64,000 bases of DNA, from the NCBI RefSeq assembly GCF_004379255.2, contig NC_056041.1, forward strand, positions 3,534,001 through 3,598,000. The letters are read 5' to 3'. The DNA is from Salvia splendens. Lineage: Eukaryota > Streptophyta > Magnoliopsida > Lamiales > Lamiaceae. Positions within the stretch are counted from its first letter, which is position 1, and each line of letters opens with the position of its first letter. Both the position numbers and the translations under genes were made by a program. Under the pieces are notes generated by a model that did no database searches, was not told where the DNA came from, and was given only the letters and a program-made list of their open reading frames with translations. Shown here piece after piece: positions 1 to 11,751 of this stretch.

Positions 1-437
1 AGCTGCAAAACAGGGCATCCACCAGAACTTGGCAGATAAGAATTGTATGGTGTAGGGATCACTGTTCTCGTCACTTCTATGGCATCTTGATATAATAAAA
101 AGTTCCCAGAAAAAGTTTTGGTGAGGCCATTTAGTATGACATAAAAACTTAGTCCACTTTATATGTCAGCCCATTCAGATATTCGTTGTTCTGTTTTGTT
201 AATGTAGCTCTCATGTTCGTCAAAGCTGAGTATCCTTTACCAAAAATCAGAACAATATGGTTGTTTTTAAAGGTCACCATATTTGTTCTGTCGAATATGC
301 AGACCAAATAGCAAAGGATGCTAGACAAAAGAAATTAACAACATACCATCTGGACTAAGAGCTCCAGTTATTTCTGCTAGGCTGTACAGCAATATAATTA
401 GAATGCACTTCTGAAAATTCAGAGTGAAAAATTCCAT
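1..437 (-). CDS. 5' end of a LRR receptor-like kinase (FEI-like), partial
   Basis: Only the first coding exon (437 to 347, 91 nt) is inside the window. It encodes a hydrophobic signal peptide starting MEFFTLNFQK, with a core rich in I and L, followed by GALSPD and a split codon at a clean GTATGT donor (346-341). A secreted N-terminus ending in (A/S)(L/I)SPDG just before intron 1 is how FEI1/FEI2-type LRR receptor kinases begin, and that is the basis of the name. The minus strand ends in TTTTGCAG at 10-3, so exon 2 may begin at base 2, but this would give Ala rather than the usual Gly and the acceptor is unproven. LRRs and the kinase domain would lie to the left of the window. The family works at the plasma membrane in cell-wall signalling. 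Identity is tentative; the signal peptide plus donor is solid. Confidence 0.5.
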
Positions 438-1870
438 TGCAGTTCCCGTCAAGCATAATAAGGTTAGAACGAATCATGAGATGTATGAAGTTGCAAAATT
501 ATTCCTCGCGGCGGCAGAGACAGTCATGCCACCGAGCAGTCCCTGTATGAAATAAAAGTTATGTCCTGTCAAAATAAAGAGACTTCAGATAAATAATCAG
601 TCAAAAAATGAAATCTTGCAGAAATCAACTTCAAATCAATCTCTTTCACAGTAAGTGTTCAAAGAGGTTTCAGTAGCAGTGTATCAAGTGATTGCACCCA
701 TGTAAGAAAATATGCCCAATTACATCTATGCAAAACTTAGAACAATGACCAGGGAAAATCATTAATAAAACCTCAAGTTGTATCAGTAAAGTAAGAAACT
801 TATTAAATATATGCTCCTTTACATTACCAAACCACCTAAGATTAAAATTCCTTCTAATCTGATCAGCAGGAGAATGACAAACTTCTAAGCCCCTATTAGT
901 ATAGCTAACTAACATATTATAGATTGAGATGTAACATATTCTGAAACGGTTACTAAATTGCAAAAAATAAGATTAGATATCCCTTCTCTTTAAACTTCTT
1001 CATTCTGCCTTATGTCGATTATTAATTCTGGAAAAGAGCAACAATATTGATAACATTTCCTGCACTTCATTAGCAGTATAAAACCATAACTACAATATCC
1101 TCCTATTTCAAAATCGATACCTCTTGCTACTTCATGATACTAGCATAACAGTAAATAATGAATGCACAAAACATTAACCGTGCCAACAAAATAAAGAGAA
1201 ACACGACATGACATTCTGTTAAGGACATTTTAGAGCTCACAAGATCAAATCTTTCAACTTCAAAAGCTCAATCTAGGAAAACCCAAACATAGTATCCGAT
1301 CAAAACCCCATATGTCATCATCACCCCCCACACCCCTAATTCAGATAAAGGCTGCGAATTGCACCATCACATTCAGAAGCGGATTGCACAAGCATCCCTA
1401 AGATTCCGAGAATTGGCCACAGCTAATTTCAATTATTATGTGGCCCAAATAATTTTACAAATTCGGGCTGTTTTCCAGCATAAAAACACATCTCCTTGGT
1501 CGAATTACAGAATGCAACTACAATTCCTAACCAAACAATTCATAAAGAAACAGAAATACCCGGAGGTGGCAGCAGCAGCACTAGCAGATTTGATCTGTGC
1601 AAATTAAGCTGAAGCAGGAGAGAGAAAGAGCGAGAGACATGAAAATTGAGAGTTGAGCTGTAAAGTAATGTAATAGCAACAAAAATTGAAGGCCGCCTCG
1701 TCCTCTCTCTCACTCTAGAATTACGTGAGTCAGTGTGTGTGTGTGTACAAGTATGCATACGAGTGCGTAGCAGCAGTGGAGAGAGGTGTGAAAGATTTGA
1801 GTGAGAAAGGTTTAGAGAGAGAGAGATGAACCAATCAGAGCGTGGGGTGGCACGAGCCAACGCGGTAAAC
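438..1870 (-). promoter_or_regulatory. Spliced 5' leader of the minus-strand receptor kinase
   Basis: Reading the minus strand, about 1870-1560 is a CT-rich leader with runs of CTCTCT, ending at a donor (GTATTT at 1559-1554). The matching acceptor is TTCATACAG at 551-543, so a second leader exon 542-438 precedes the ATG at 437. The 1.0-kb leader intron (1559-543) contains no plausible gene. Short upstream ATGs occur in both leader exons. Confidence 0.55.
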
Positions 1871-3280
1871 CACACGTGCGACCGACGTGAGACTGAGGAT
1901 TTGCGTGACTCAATCTACTCTTTGCATAAAATAAGTAATTTGTTTTAGGTCATATTCTTTCCCATTTAATAATTTTATGATTTATGATTTGATACAAGAT
2001 CATTATATACATGATGAAATATATAATTGATCCAAATCAGTCATGACTCATGAGTGCAATTTGTAGCGATATGAGTCATATGACTAATTAGCTAGAATAA
2101 TTACCAGTCCATAAATAATATTTATAGGATATAAATATTATTTAATTATCCAGATAATTATGGTGGCTGGTCAGCTCAATTATTATTTGAGAAAGTGTGA
2201 GTGTGAACTGATTGATGTATTCAAAAAAATCGAATTACATCAATAAAATGAGTTTGGATTATCTCTAGCAATTATGAGATAAACATCACTATTAACATTT
2301 ATTACTCCATTAAGATAGAATTATCGAATAAAAAATAGAGCACTTGACATCTTCAATTCTTGGCACAACTAAGCATTAGAGTGTGAAATGAAAAAGACAA
2401 AATCAATAGTAGTATAAAATGATAAAATTAAAATGTCTAGTAATACAACTATATATTCAAGTTAAATTATTTAACTTGAATTAGGGCTGGACATAGGATC
2501 AATTAACAACCGAATTTACTGTAAGGTTAATCGAATATATTATTTTCATTGTTTTATTGTTGTTGCTGATTTTATACTTACTATTTGAAAGTGAATATTA
2601 TAATATATTATCTGTTAATTAATTTATCAAAATATTCCACAATCTGACAATCTCATCTCATCCCTATCTTCATGAGCCAAAATCCAAGAGCTCTTATTCA
2701 GAATACCAATACATCTTCAATAAACCCCAAAATCTGGATTCAAATGGATACTTTATTGGATTGAATGAAATGATCATTTTTGTTTCTATTCGACTATAGG
2801 CTATATATAGTCATTAATGGATACTTTTCTTGCATTACTACTCTTTGTACAGCCCATAGTTACAATTCTCTATTTCATTTATTCTTTTGTTAGGACTATA
2901 ATAAAATTTAAAAATTATTAGTAATACTCATGCATAATAACTTTTATAAATTATAACCATATATTATATCTGTCCATAACTAATAGTAGTCTTTTTTTCC
3001 GTTTGGATCGTACACAAATATTAATCTGTTTCAATTTTTTTTAAAAATTGTAATAAAATTTGCTTCAATCTCCACTAAAAATTTTATCGCTATTTCTATT
3101 ATAATTTACTAATTTTATAGAAGTGCTTGAAATATGTGATGTTGAGTATAAAGTTTATTGCATTAAAAAGCTTTTGCTAGGCACCCTCAAAAAGCAAAAA
3201 GGCCTTGTGTTAGGCCCATTCCGTTAAAACGCTCTATATTTGTTAGCGACTTTAGATGAAACGCTATTTCTCGACATATC
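1871..3280. other. Intergenic, nothing recognised
   Basis: AT-rich spacer between the divergently arranged receptor-kinase promoter and the ankyrin gene. No open frame of interest, no RNA gene and no clear inverted repeat was seen. Confidence 0.6.
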
Positions 3281-3283
3281 TGC

Positions 3284-3885
3284 GTATATATCAATTGGCT
3301 ATTGCAGCGGCTGATTTAGAAGTCATCTTCGCCTCTTTCATCTCCTGCTTCGCTCCCGACCTAGGGTTTCGTCCGATTTCAATCCCTAATTCTCCACATC
3401 CGCATATACAGACACGCAATCAAGATATATGCAGCCTCCTAATTGAGTTCGATTGTCCTCTGTTCATTCTTTGATTCAATCTGATTATAGATTTCCGGAT
3501 TAGGGCATCGATTATGAATATCTCTGTGAAATCTCGGTTTACATCATCGTTCAATGTGATGCTTGTCAATAATCTCCGCGTTTTTGGCCCTGGTTTGAAT
3601 CCCTTTGCCCCGTATTGCATGGCCAATCATTCCTCTCGCTAAATTTCCTGTCTTTCGATCTTCCTGCAAAGATAATATAATCTGATCTTTGTCTTTTGTC
3701 AAACGCTTTACACACACACTCACATAGTCGATTTTCTTGTCTTCTTAGTTTTAAGATCGCTGAGTTGTGAAAAAATTGGTTGCGTTAGTGTTTGGAACCA
3801 TCGGAACTTTTGGGAATTGAATCATAGTTTGTGGGATTATTGCATACCTTTTATTTACAAAAGATAGATACTTAGAAATCCCACA
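3284..3885 (+). promoter_or_regulatory. Promoter and 5' leader of the ankyrin gene
   Basis: A TATA-like GTATATATC lies at 3284-3292, followed by CT-rich leader sequence containing the common plant leader word CTAGGGTTTCG (3361-3371). The leader runs to the ATG at 3886 and could be spliced, since several GT/AG pairs are present, but no pair is decisive. The 72-residue open frame here is not supported as a gene. Confidence 0.4.
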
Positions 3886-5484
3886 ATGCCAGAGTTTGAG
3901 GTTGAATCTGTTAGGAGGAAACGGAAGATGCCTAAGTTGGGAGTGGATAGGGATGATCGAGGCTGGACCTTGCTACACATCTATGCTAAGAAAGGCGATC
4001 TCAGAGAGGCATGTCTATATCCTCTTCATGTCAACTTTCTTAATAGTATTCAGTGATTGTGTAGTGTTTGATTTCGTAATTGTTGTACTAGTATTTTGTT
4101 ACTTTTGGTCCTTCGTTACTTGAATAGTTGAGATACAGTTGTGCTCTATTACTTCATATTCAATTTAATATATGTGCTATCTTGCTTGAATAGTTTAACC
4201 TTTGTAGGTCGTAAGATCCTATTTCCGTGGTTTCTCCAAGGGATAACTATATGCCCATTTTTTGTTTGTACTAGTGACCACAGCTCTAACTTTATTTTGC
4301 TTGCCCACTTGGAATTAGCTTTCTGTCTGCCAGTAGTCCATTACCCTTCTGTATTTGAGCCTCAAGCCTATTAATGATTTCTCTTTTGAGCACTATGTCC
4401 CGGCTAAATTGGACTAAATTCCCTTTATGAACTATTATGCACGGTATTGTGGGAATCATGCTATTATTCGCTTAGTTTGTTTCATTAAGGTGGCTTCTAT
4501 TTCAACAGTGTCCAAGGGGAAGTCCTTGCTGACGAAGGAACCATTTTGTTGATGGAAAGAGGACTAGAAATAGAAGTAAAGAAACTCTTGTAGCTTTTGT
4601 CAGCTGGGGGCTAAGAAGTATAGTGATGACTGGCGAATAACTTAGGGGGACTTTAGTTGCTTTATTATTTGACACTACAGATGTGCCTTAAAATGTCAGG
4701 TTAAGGAGGATCAACTAATTGTATAGAGGTGTTAGGCTTGTCATGTGCTTATCAAAAAAATTAGGCTTGTCATGTGCTTATCAAAAAAATTAGGCTTGTT
4801 AGTCATTATTTGAAGTCTGTATTTACACAGTGGTGTTCCTGTGGTAGGCGCTGCATTTTGGGTAAGAAGTTTTTTGCTTCCGTGTCCAGCAAAAAAAGTA
4901 GTAACTCTTGTAATTTGTGGAATGGACATGATTTGGGTGTGTGTTGCTGTTTGTGAGCTCCTTCCTTGACTGATTTATATGTTACATATACCTTTCGATA
5001 TTATTTTGCAGGTGAGACGGCTCCTTAATGAAGGAGTTGATGTTAATGTTGCTGCTTGGGGCCCAAAATCGCATGGTGTGACCCCTCTCCATCTTGCTGC
5101 TAAAGGGGGCCATCTTAAGGTGATGGATGAATTGTTGGAGCGTGGCGCTAATATTGATGCTCGAACTAAGGGTGCCTGCGGGTGTATGTATATTCTCCCA
5201 ACTATGATATCCGTTGCATGTTGGCCTGCATATTATTACTCACTTCATTACTGTTTTTATTGGATGCAGGGACCCCTCTTCACAATGCAGCCAAAGAGAG
5301 AAAGAAGCGAGCAATTAGATTCCTGGTTGAAAATGGGGCATTTTTGCCTGATGATATCAACGATACAAGGTTCAATCCTCCTACTCACTATTGTCCTGGT
5401 CTTGAATGGGCTTACGAAGAACTGAGGCGCTTACAACAGGACAGCTCTTCATCTGGCGAGACATCCTGTAGCTCTGATAGCTGA
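3886..5484 (+). CDS. Phytochrome-interacting ankyrin-repeat protein
   Basis: Three exons, 3886-4008, 5012-5183 and 5270-5484, give 169 residues. The order is a short basic N-terminus (RRKRK), ankyrin repeat 1 starting DDRGWTLLHIYAKKGDL, repeat 2 (GVTPLHLAAKGGH), repeat 3 (GWTPLHNAAKERKK), then FNPPTHYCPGLEWAYEE and a Ser-rich tail. Layout, length and the HYC.GLEWAYEE signature match the plant phytochrome-interacting ankyrin-repeat proteins (PIA1/PIA2), small proteins tied to phytochrome responses. Exon 2 must end at 5183: only that donor (GTATGT) keeps the frame and restores the conserved Trp of GWTPLH. Intron 1 is GC-AG (GCATGT at 4009). LLHIY replaces the usual PLHIGA in repeat 1. The product is probably cytosolic or nuclear; there is no signal peptide. 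Confidence 0.85.
4732..4808. repeat. 29-bp tandem repeat in intron 1 of the ankyrin gene
   Basis: The unit beginning TTAGGCTTGTCATGTG and ending in an A-run is repeated with period 29 at 4732 and 4761, with a partial third copy from 4790. The first two copies look identical, so the duplication is recent. It lies in the large intron (4009-5011). Confidence 0.85.
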
Positions 5485-5570
5485 GATGTACCCGTTGGGC
5501 ATTGCTTCTACCAAACTTAACGTGAAGAGAGGATTGGATTCTCTGATAGCTGAGATGTACCCGTTGGGCA
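5472..5570 (+). repeat. 30-bp direct repeat across the ankyrin stop codon
   Basis: The 30 bases 5472-5501, which contain the last Ser codons and the TGA stop, recur identically at 5541-5570 in the 3' UTR, 69 bases downstream. The second copy is untranslated. Confidence 0.9.
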
Positions 5571-5579
5571 CTTATCACT

Positions 5580-7755
5580 TATTGAAGCCCTAGTCTTTCT
5601 GCCTATTGTTGTTCTTGAGACTACTCTGTGTTTGCTTCTCATCTACTGTATGATGCATGCTTGTGTGTGACGAGTGACTAGCCTTGATGTGCAATGGAAG
5701 TGGTTATATACCAGACTTCTTTGACATATTTCGAAGATGCTTATATTATCAATTTTCTGAATTTCTGTTCAAAAAAGCTGACCATTGTTAGGTTTTGAGA
5801 ACTATTTTATTGCATATAAAACTAATGATGGTAATTATTTTGAGTTTTCTAAAGTTGGGCCTTGTTCAGAACCATTAACTAAAAACTAGGATTCGAAAAT
5901 CATGCGGGTTGGGATGTTTCCGGATTGATTTGGGTCAAATTCGGACATGGTTTGTTAATGAAACTCAATATCTGAACATATAATCCTACATTTAAACTTG
6001 AAAATGAATTGCACACGACATGATACTATTATCAATAAGATCTTATTTGTGTTGACATGACACGAAACTAACATGATAATAATGCGAAACAATTCTTGCC
6101 ACTGAAATTTGACCTCATTACAGCATATGACTTGTATCTATCCCTAGGACAATTATTGGAAAATGAGGTAAATCCATCCATTTTCACATCTGTTTGCAAA
6201 TTTGCATCAATTATTACTCCATTTTGGTTAAATGTATGCATCCCATAATTTCACGATAAATTAATATTTGTGAATAAATAAATGAAAAAGAGTGTTGAAT
6301 ATAGAAGAGGAATACATCCACACTTTTCGGGCATCTGCTTTCCAAATTCGAAGATAATTTATTTTTTCTTCAACTGGTGACAAACTGGAAGTTTCAGGTT
6401 ATTAAAATCAAAAGTCAACATATATATCCAATGACCAATAATTTATCTTATGGTTTTAAGCACATTAATTAGTCCACCCAGAATTCGTTTTCTGTGAGCT
6501 ACTGAATCCAAAAGGCATTAATACCATTAGCTAGTTTATTTGTCGAAAGTCAAAAAATAGAAATTGGTGAATAAAATCCAAACTCATGAAATTGATGTTC
6601 AACAATAGTATTAGTACTTGTTCATAGTACAAGCTAATCTGAAATTCTCCTTCATACATTTTCACTTCTAATTTGTGAATTGAGTTAAACATCTTTCTTT
6701 TATTTTTATACTCCACAAAAAACCCAATGTATCATTATAATCATTACAATAATATTTTGATGAATATATCTTATTTGAGTGAGTTTGAGAAATACCAAAC
6801 AAAATGCAAAGTTTGTGATATTATAGACCAATTTCAAAGTTCATGGGAAATATCAAATTTTAAGCAAAGTTCATGATTTTAGAGACCAATATTCCTAAAA
6901 TAAATATGCGGTCCATTATTCTTACTGACTTGTATTCAATTTTTCTATGGTCTTGATGCCACAAAACCTAAAAAATTTATATTTTTTAGACTAATTGAAA
7001 GTTAGATAAACAAAAATAACACAAGGCCACGTTAGTTCAAATTTGTACTTTTGAAATTAGCTTTACTATGTTGCAAATTATAATACCGTACTTGTTATTT
7101 TTTGTAGTTACAAAAATCTCAAAAATCGTCATAAAATGGGAATTATTATATCTTTATCTACAAAATTGGTGCCTTCAACTAATAATTCCTTTTTAATCAT
7201 TATTAATATATATTTCCGGCAGTCAATGCGAATTTAGTTTTTTTTAAAGGAAGCCTCATGTTAAAATTAGGATTACTATTTGACCATAATAAGAAATGAA
7301 TGATAATAATCTTTAATCCATATAATTACAATTAAAACAATTCCATGTTGCCGCGGTGTTCCAGGACATCTGTACCTTAATATTTAAAAAATCGATACAT
7401 ATGTAATTATTTATGTTGTATAGTGGCTAGTGTCAAATTGCCAATAATCTTTATATTGAACCATTTTTATGATACAATTGGAATATTTTTAATTATACCA
7501 AAACCTCAATATGACAAGTCTAATAGGAGTATTTAAGAGGCAAGCAATGCCAAGTTGCCAATGCTAGTAGAAGTCCCTAAATTTGTCAGAGTCGAGTATT
7601 TAATATTTTGTGTATCATCAAAATAAATTATTATGAAAATTTTCATTTTAATATTTCACAATGTAAAATTCAGTTATTAGGATCAAATTAGGAAACGAAA
7701 GATGCTCTTTCTTTAAATTTATCACATTCTAATTAAAGAGGGCGATACTGACATT
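5580..7755. other. Intergenic, nothing recognised
   Basis: 3' UTR remnants of the ankyrin gene, then AT-rich spacer up to the retrotransposon target site. A roughly 40-base motif (CAAAGTTTGTGAT...AGACCAAT) is loosely repeated near 6800-6890. No gene was seen. Confidence 0.55.
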
Positions 7756-7760
7756 GTACG

Positions 7761-8381
7761 TGATGATTCCGCGAATTTCTGATGTTAGCAAATGCTGGTA
7801 GAGAATGAAAACTACAACACACAGAATTTACGTGGTTCGATTTACTGAAGTAAATCTACGTCCACGGGAAGAAGGGAGGGCAAGATTGTATTGCTTGATC
7901 TGTTTTCTACAGCTTACAAATACAAACTTGCTATTTGCTATATGGTGTTTTATCTCTAGAGAGCTTCTAACCTTCTTCTATCTGATCTAAGTTCTATTTA
8001 TATCTTGAACTAAGATCGTGGCTTGCATCACCACCCTAAGTCGTGGATGTCGTGTAGGTCATGGCCTAAGATCGTGGATGTAGCGTAGGTCATGGCCTAC
8101 GATCGTGGCCTGAGTTGACACCACGTGGTAGTGGGTGTGTTGGACATCCTGTATGGGTCCACTAACTCCTTGTTCGGTCGAATACTGAGACCGAACTGCT
8201 TTGGTTGCCGATCTGAGAGTAGAGCTTGATGCCGACCTGAGAGCAGAGCTTGATTGGTTGGCTTTTACCGAGCTGTAGGCTGAGGCCGAACTCTTTGGTA
8301 ATGCCGAACTCATACTCCTGCTTGGGCTTTGGGCTGATGGGCCGTCATTGCTGTTGGGCTTGTTTAGTACGCACCCCATCA
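7761..8381 (-). repeat. 3' LTR of the retrotransposon
   Basis: 621 bp, TG...CA ends (element on minus strand). It matches 14464-15084 base for base as far as I could read. It includes internal near-repeats of a word like GATCGTGGATGT around 8010-8110. The open frames of 61 and 107 residues here occur in both LTRs and are not genes. Confidence 0.93.
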
Positions 8382-8396
8382 CTACCCCCCCCGAAA
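8382..8396 (-). other. Polypurine tract
   Basis: On the minus strand a TTTTCGGGGGGGGTAG run lies directly inside the 3' LTR. A G-rich tract here is the expected plus-strand primer site and independently fixes the element's orientation. Confidence 0.7.
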
Positions 8397-8732
8397 AGCG
8401 AAGTGAATCACTTCGGCGAAGCGAGTCACCTCGGCATTCTGGAAAAGGGTACGGGGGAGGCTGAAGTCAGGGGACGTGCCCTGCGCGTGACTGCATTAAA
8501 TGCGGCATTAAATGCGACAGTAAAATCCGGCCGTCGAATCCTGAAAAGGTGGGATATGAAACGGTGCGATGATTTGAAATCTTTTCCAAATCTGATAAAT
8601 ACCGCCTTTCTTCATCATTTGAACACCTTTGCTATTGGCTTCTTCTGCACTCTCTATCTTTTGCGTGAAAAATTTCCTTCCGCTTTCAAAAATTTCCTCA
8701 GGATTTCTTCAAACTTTCAAAGAGTAAGAACC

Positions 8733-10598
8733 ATGTCTGCTTCTTCTTCGTCTGAGTCTGGTAGCGGTAGAACAGGGGGTAAGGGGTCTTCTAGCCGGAA
8801 AGAATCCGGGGAGAAGACCGTAGAGTATTTTCACAGTATCTTGAGTAAGGATACTGTGATATCCCTTTACGAAAAATACTCTTTTCCTGGGGGGAAGGCG
8901 GTGGTTCCCGACGATGATCATAGGGCTAACGACCCGCCGGAGGGTTATGCCACCGTTTACGAAGCCTGCTTAGAATGCGGGCTTCGTTTCCCTCTTCCCC
9001 CACCTTTTGTAGAGCTTCTTGATTTTTTTCAACTCCCTTTAGGTCAGGTGACTCCGAACTCTTGGAGGCACTTATCGGCTTTTGCTGCCGAACTGCGTAG
9101 GCTAGATAAGGATCTGTCTCTGAGGGCAATCCTTAATTTTTTCCAGTTTAAAAGGAAGGGATCTTGGTTTTACTTGGTCCCTTTACAGCCTTTTAGGGCC
9201 TTTTGTAAAACCAAATGGCCGAAATGGCAAAATCGCTTCTTTTTTTATAATAGGACTGCGGCTCCTAGTTTTCCCTGGAGAGGGCCGAAGTCCGTTATCC
9301 GTCATCCTCGGCCTGAACCGTTGGACGAGCTCGATGGCGAGCTCAACAAGATTCCCATAGTTAGGAAACAATACACGGAGTCTGAGCTCGTCAAGGGCGA
9401 CGTCGTGTTCGACATCTCGTCTTCGGACGAAGAGGCCGAGGGTGAGGATTTCTCTTTATCTTTATGCTCTACTGCTTTAACGAAGAAAACTAACCTTGCT
9501 TTCTTGCTTTTTGGCAGTGTACATGCTGAACAAGGCTACCCGAAAATCTTCGGAGTCCAAGGAGCCGGAGAGAGAGAAGGCTACCAGCTCGGCGCCTGAT
9601 GCCGAGAAGAATCCGAAGAGGCAAAAGACCTCTTCGGGTCCAAAGAAGCCGGAGTCGATTTCGGCAAGTAGGAAGGGGAAGACCCAGAAGCCCCCGAGAG
9701 CGCCAGAGAAAGACGTGGTCTTGGCGCCTCCTTCGGAGCATATCTGTGAGCCATTTTTATGGCCCACGGACTTCGCCGAGGTGAATTGTCTTCTTGATTC
9801 TTTGGCTTGGCTTCTGTCCTGTATTTTTGGTGCCCTCTGTTGACTTTTTTCCTTATCCATTTTCAGAGGAACGATATGCTCTCCAAGCTCGTCGCAGTCG
9901 AACTCTCCAAAGCGTCCAACGACTATGCTGAGATGCAGAGGAAATTGGCGGCTGCTTGTCACCGGGCCGAGCAGGCTGAGGCAAACTTTGAGAAAGCCAG
10001 AGCTGCTAGGATTTCGGCCCAGGATGAAGCTCAGTTTGCCAAAAACCAGCTCGTCATCCAGCGAGAGCAGACGAAACGGAGTGATGCTGCCGCCGTGGTT
10101 GCCCAAGGAGAGGGTCTCCGTGTTTACACGGAGAAACTCTTTTTGAGCAGCCAGTTCTCGGCCTTTGTCGGTAGTCTGGTAAGGCTAATTGCCGATAAGG
10201 GCGAGCAGGGGGCCGACGTCGTGCTGCCTCTGTACAGCCGAGAGATAGCAGCTCGGCTTCAGAATCTGCCGCTCCTTGAGGAGCTCGCTTCATCCTCGGT
10301 CCTGCTTTCTGCAGACCGAGTCCGGAGTTGTCGAGCTGATCGGGACGAGAACCTGGAGGCTATCTTTGCCTCCGTGGGACCCGTTTCACCCGCTTCGACT
10401 TACAACGGAGAGGGTGAGGCCGAGCCGCTGGAGCTGGAGGCCGGCGATAAGCAGGCCGATCAGGAGGCGCAGCAGATCGGCTACGGTGGCGCCGAACAGG
10501 CTGGGGAGAGCAAGGAGGCAGAGGCTGAAGCTGAAGCAGATAAGGAGAAGGAAGCTGAACCTCGCCGAGAAGGCGGAGACGAGGCTAGCGAAGTATGA
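8733..10598 (+). CDS. Antisense extra ORF of the retrotransposon, putative plant transposon protein domain
   Basis: Exons 8733-9441, 9518-9780 and 9867-10598 join in phase to give 567 residues; each intron is under 100 bp with GT-AG ends. The N-terminus is Ser-rich (MSASSSSESGSG). Residues about 30-210 carry the globular part, with GYATVYEACLECGLRFPLPP, a run like FFQLPLGQVTPNSWR, and FYNRTAAPSFPW. This pattern belongs to the putative gypsy-type transposon domain found in plant Tat-like elements. The middle is Lys/Ser/Pro-rich and the C-terminal third is Ala/Glu-rich and predicted coiled coil, ending acidic. It runs opposite to gag. A TATA-like GATAAATA at about 8595 could drive it. Its function in the element is unknown. 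Confidence 0.7.
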
Positions 10599-10816
10599 TT
10601 TCGTCTCCCTTCTCTTAGTTTAGTTTCTTCCTTTATGTAAAATGGCCTTGAAGCCCTCCTTGTATAGAAAAATTTTTTTCTTATGAATGAAAAAATTCTT
10701 CTTTCTGCTCTTGTGTCTTCGTTTAGCCTTTCGTACTCTCTTACTCCTGTTGTGGTTTACTACCTGCTCGGTAAGCTGAAATGCCGAACTGACGTAGCTG
10801 CTTTGTACTCAAGGAG

Positions 10817-11569
10817 ATGGAGATACTTCACTGGAAACGGCTGTACTCTTCGGCTTTAGACGAAGCTGAGAAAAGAGCTATAGCCGATCAGACGAAGAAT
10901 GACGAGCTTCTGGCTCGTTTAGTGAAGCTGGAGGCCGATAATAAGGACTTAGAGTCCGATAAGAATGATCTGGAGGCCGAGCTGAACACGACCATTGCTG
11001 AGAGGACTGCGTACGAGGATTACATCCGTGTGCGCGGGGGAATGACCATATCAGATGTTCAGAGTCGAGTTGACGAACTGTGGGAGGAATATAATGTACT
11101 CCGGAGGAACAATGCGCTGGAGAGCTCGGCTTGCCAACAAGTCGTGACATCATTGCGGCGCTGGGCCTCTCGGTACGACATAGTTCTTGCCCGGCGTCCC
11201 TCAATTGAGAGATTCCTCCGGCATTTCCCGCCAACAGATGCTAGTACTCCAGCTCAAACCTCTGATTCACTTGCTCAAAACCCTACTCCTAGTCAGCAAC
11301 GAACTCAGGGACAACCGGAGACGTCAAGTCAAGGACGGGCTGAAGTTCGCAGAAGAGCTGTGGTTATGAGTGAGCAAGATCGGCAAATGCTTCGTGAAGA
11401 GACTCTTCGCCGCCGAGGTGCTAGGGCTTCCCGGGCTCAGAGAAGAGGTGGCAGGTCGATTAGAGCATCTCGTCGACCTGCTTATTCTGCGGCTGCCTGG
11501 AACGCCCGAACTCAGCTTCACGAGGATTTTGTGAATAGATGGCTCAACTTTAGCAACCCTGGACAGTAG
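10817..11569 (+). CDS. Second antisense ORF of the retrotransposon, coiled-coil protein
   Basis: One open frame of 250 residues from an ATG at 10817. Residues 1-90 are a long Leu/Glu/Lys heptad region (for example LEADNKDLESDKNDLEAEL), followed by a middle with VQSRVDELWEEYN and a basic Arg-rich C-terminus (RRRGARASRAQRRGGR). It follows the previous ORF by 218 bp on the same strand and could be an exon of the same transcript, though no clear splice joins them. I do not recognise a catalytic domain. Related coiled-coil ORFs accompany the antisense ORFs of Tat-type elements, so it is probably element-encoded and not a host gene. Confidence 0.55.
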   Translation: MEILHWKRLYSSALDEAEKRAIADQTKNDELLARLVKLEADNKDLESDKNDLEAELNTTIAERTAYEDYIRVRGGMTISDVQSRVDELWEEYNVLRRNNALESSACQQVVTSLRRWASRYDIVLARRPSIERFLRHFPPTDASTPAQTSDSLAQNPTPSQQRTQGQPETSSQGRAEVRRRAVVMSEQDRQMLREETLRRRGARASRAQRRGGRSIRASRRPAYSAAAWNARTQLHEDFVNRWLNFSNPGQ

Positions 11570-11751
11570 AATAGTCCTTTGTAATAGCGTAACGCCATCT
11601 CGTAGGGTAGCGGAGTTGTGTGCCGAACAAGATTTGAAAAATGAAATTTTGTTTTCGCTTCTAACACTGTATTTACAGCTTAGCGAAAAATTTCATCGTA
11701 CTTGTCCTCGGTCTTATGAAGTAAACTTCTTTGACCGGACTTGGTCCTTGA

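Noticed and set aside
5182..5484. 100-residue frame starting at 5182 as a separate gene
   Set aside because: It is intron 2 plus exon 3 of the ankyrin gene read through.
7805..7990. 61-residue open frame, also present at 14508-14693
   Set aside because: Identical copies lie at the same place in both LTRs; it is a chance frame in LTR sequence.
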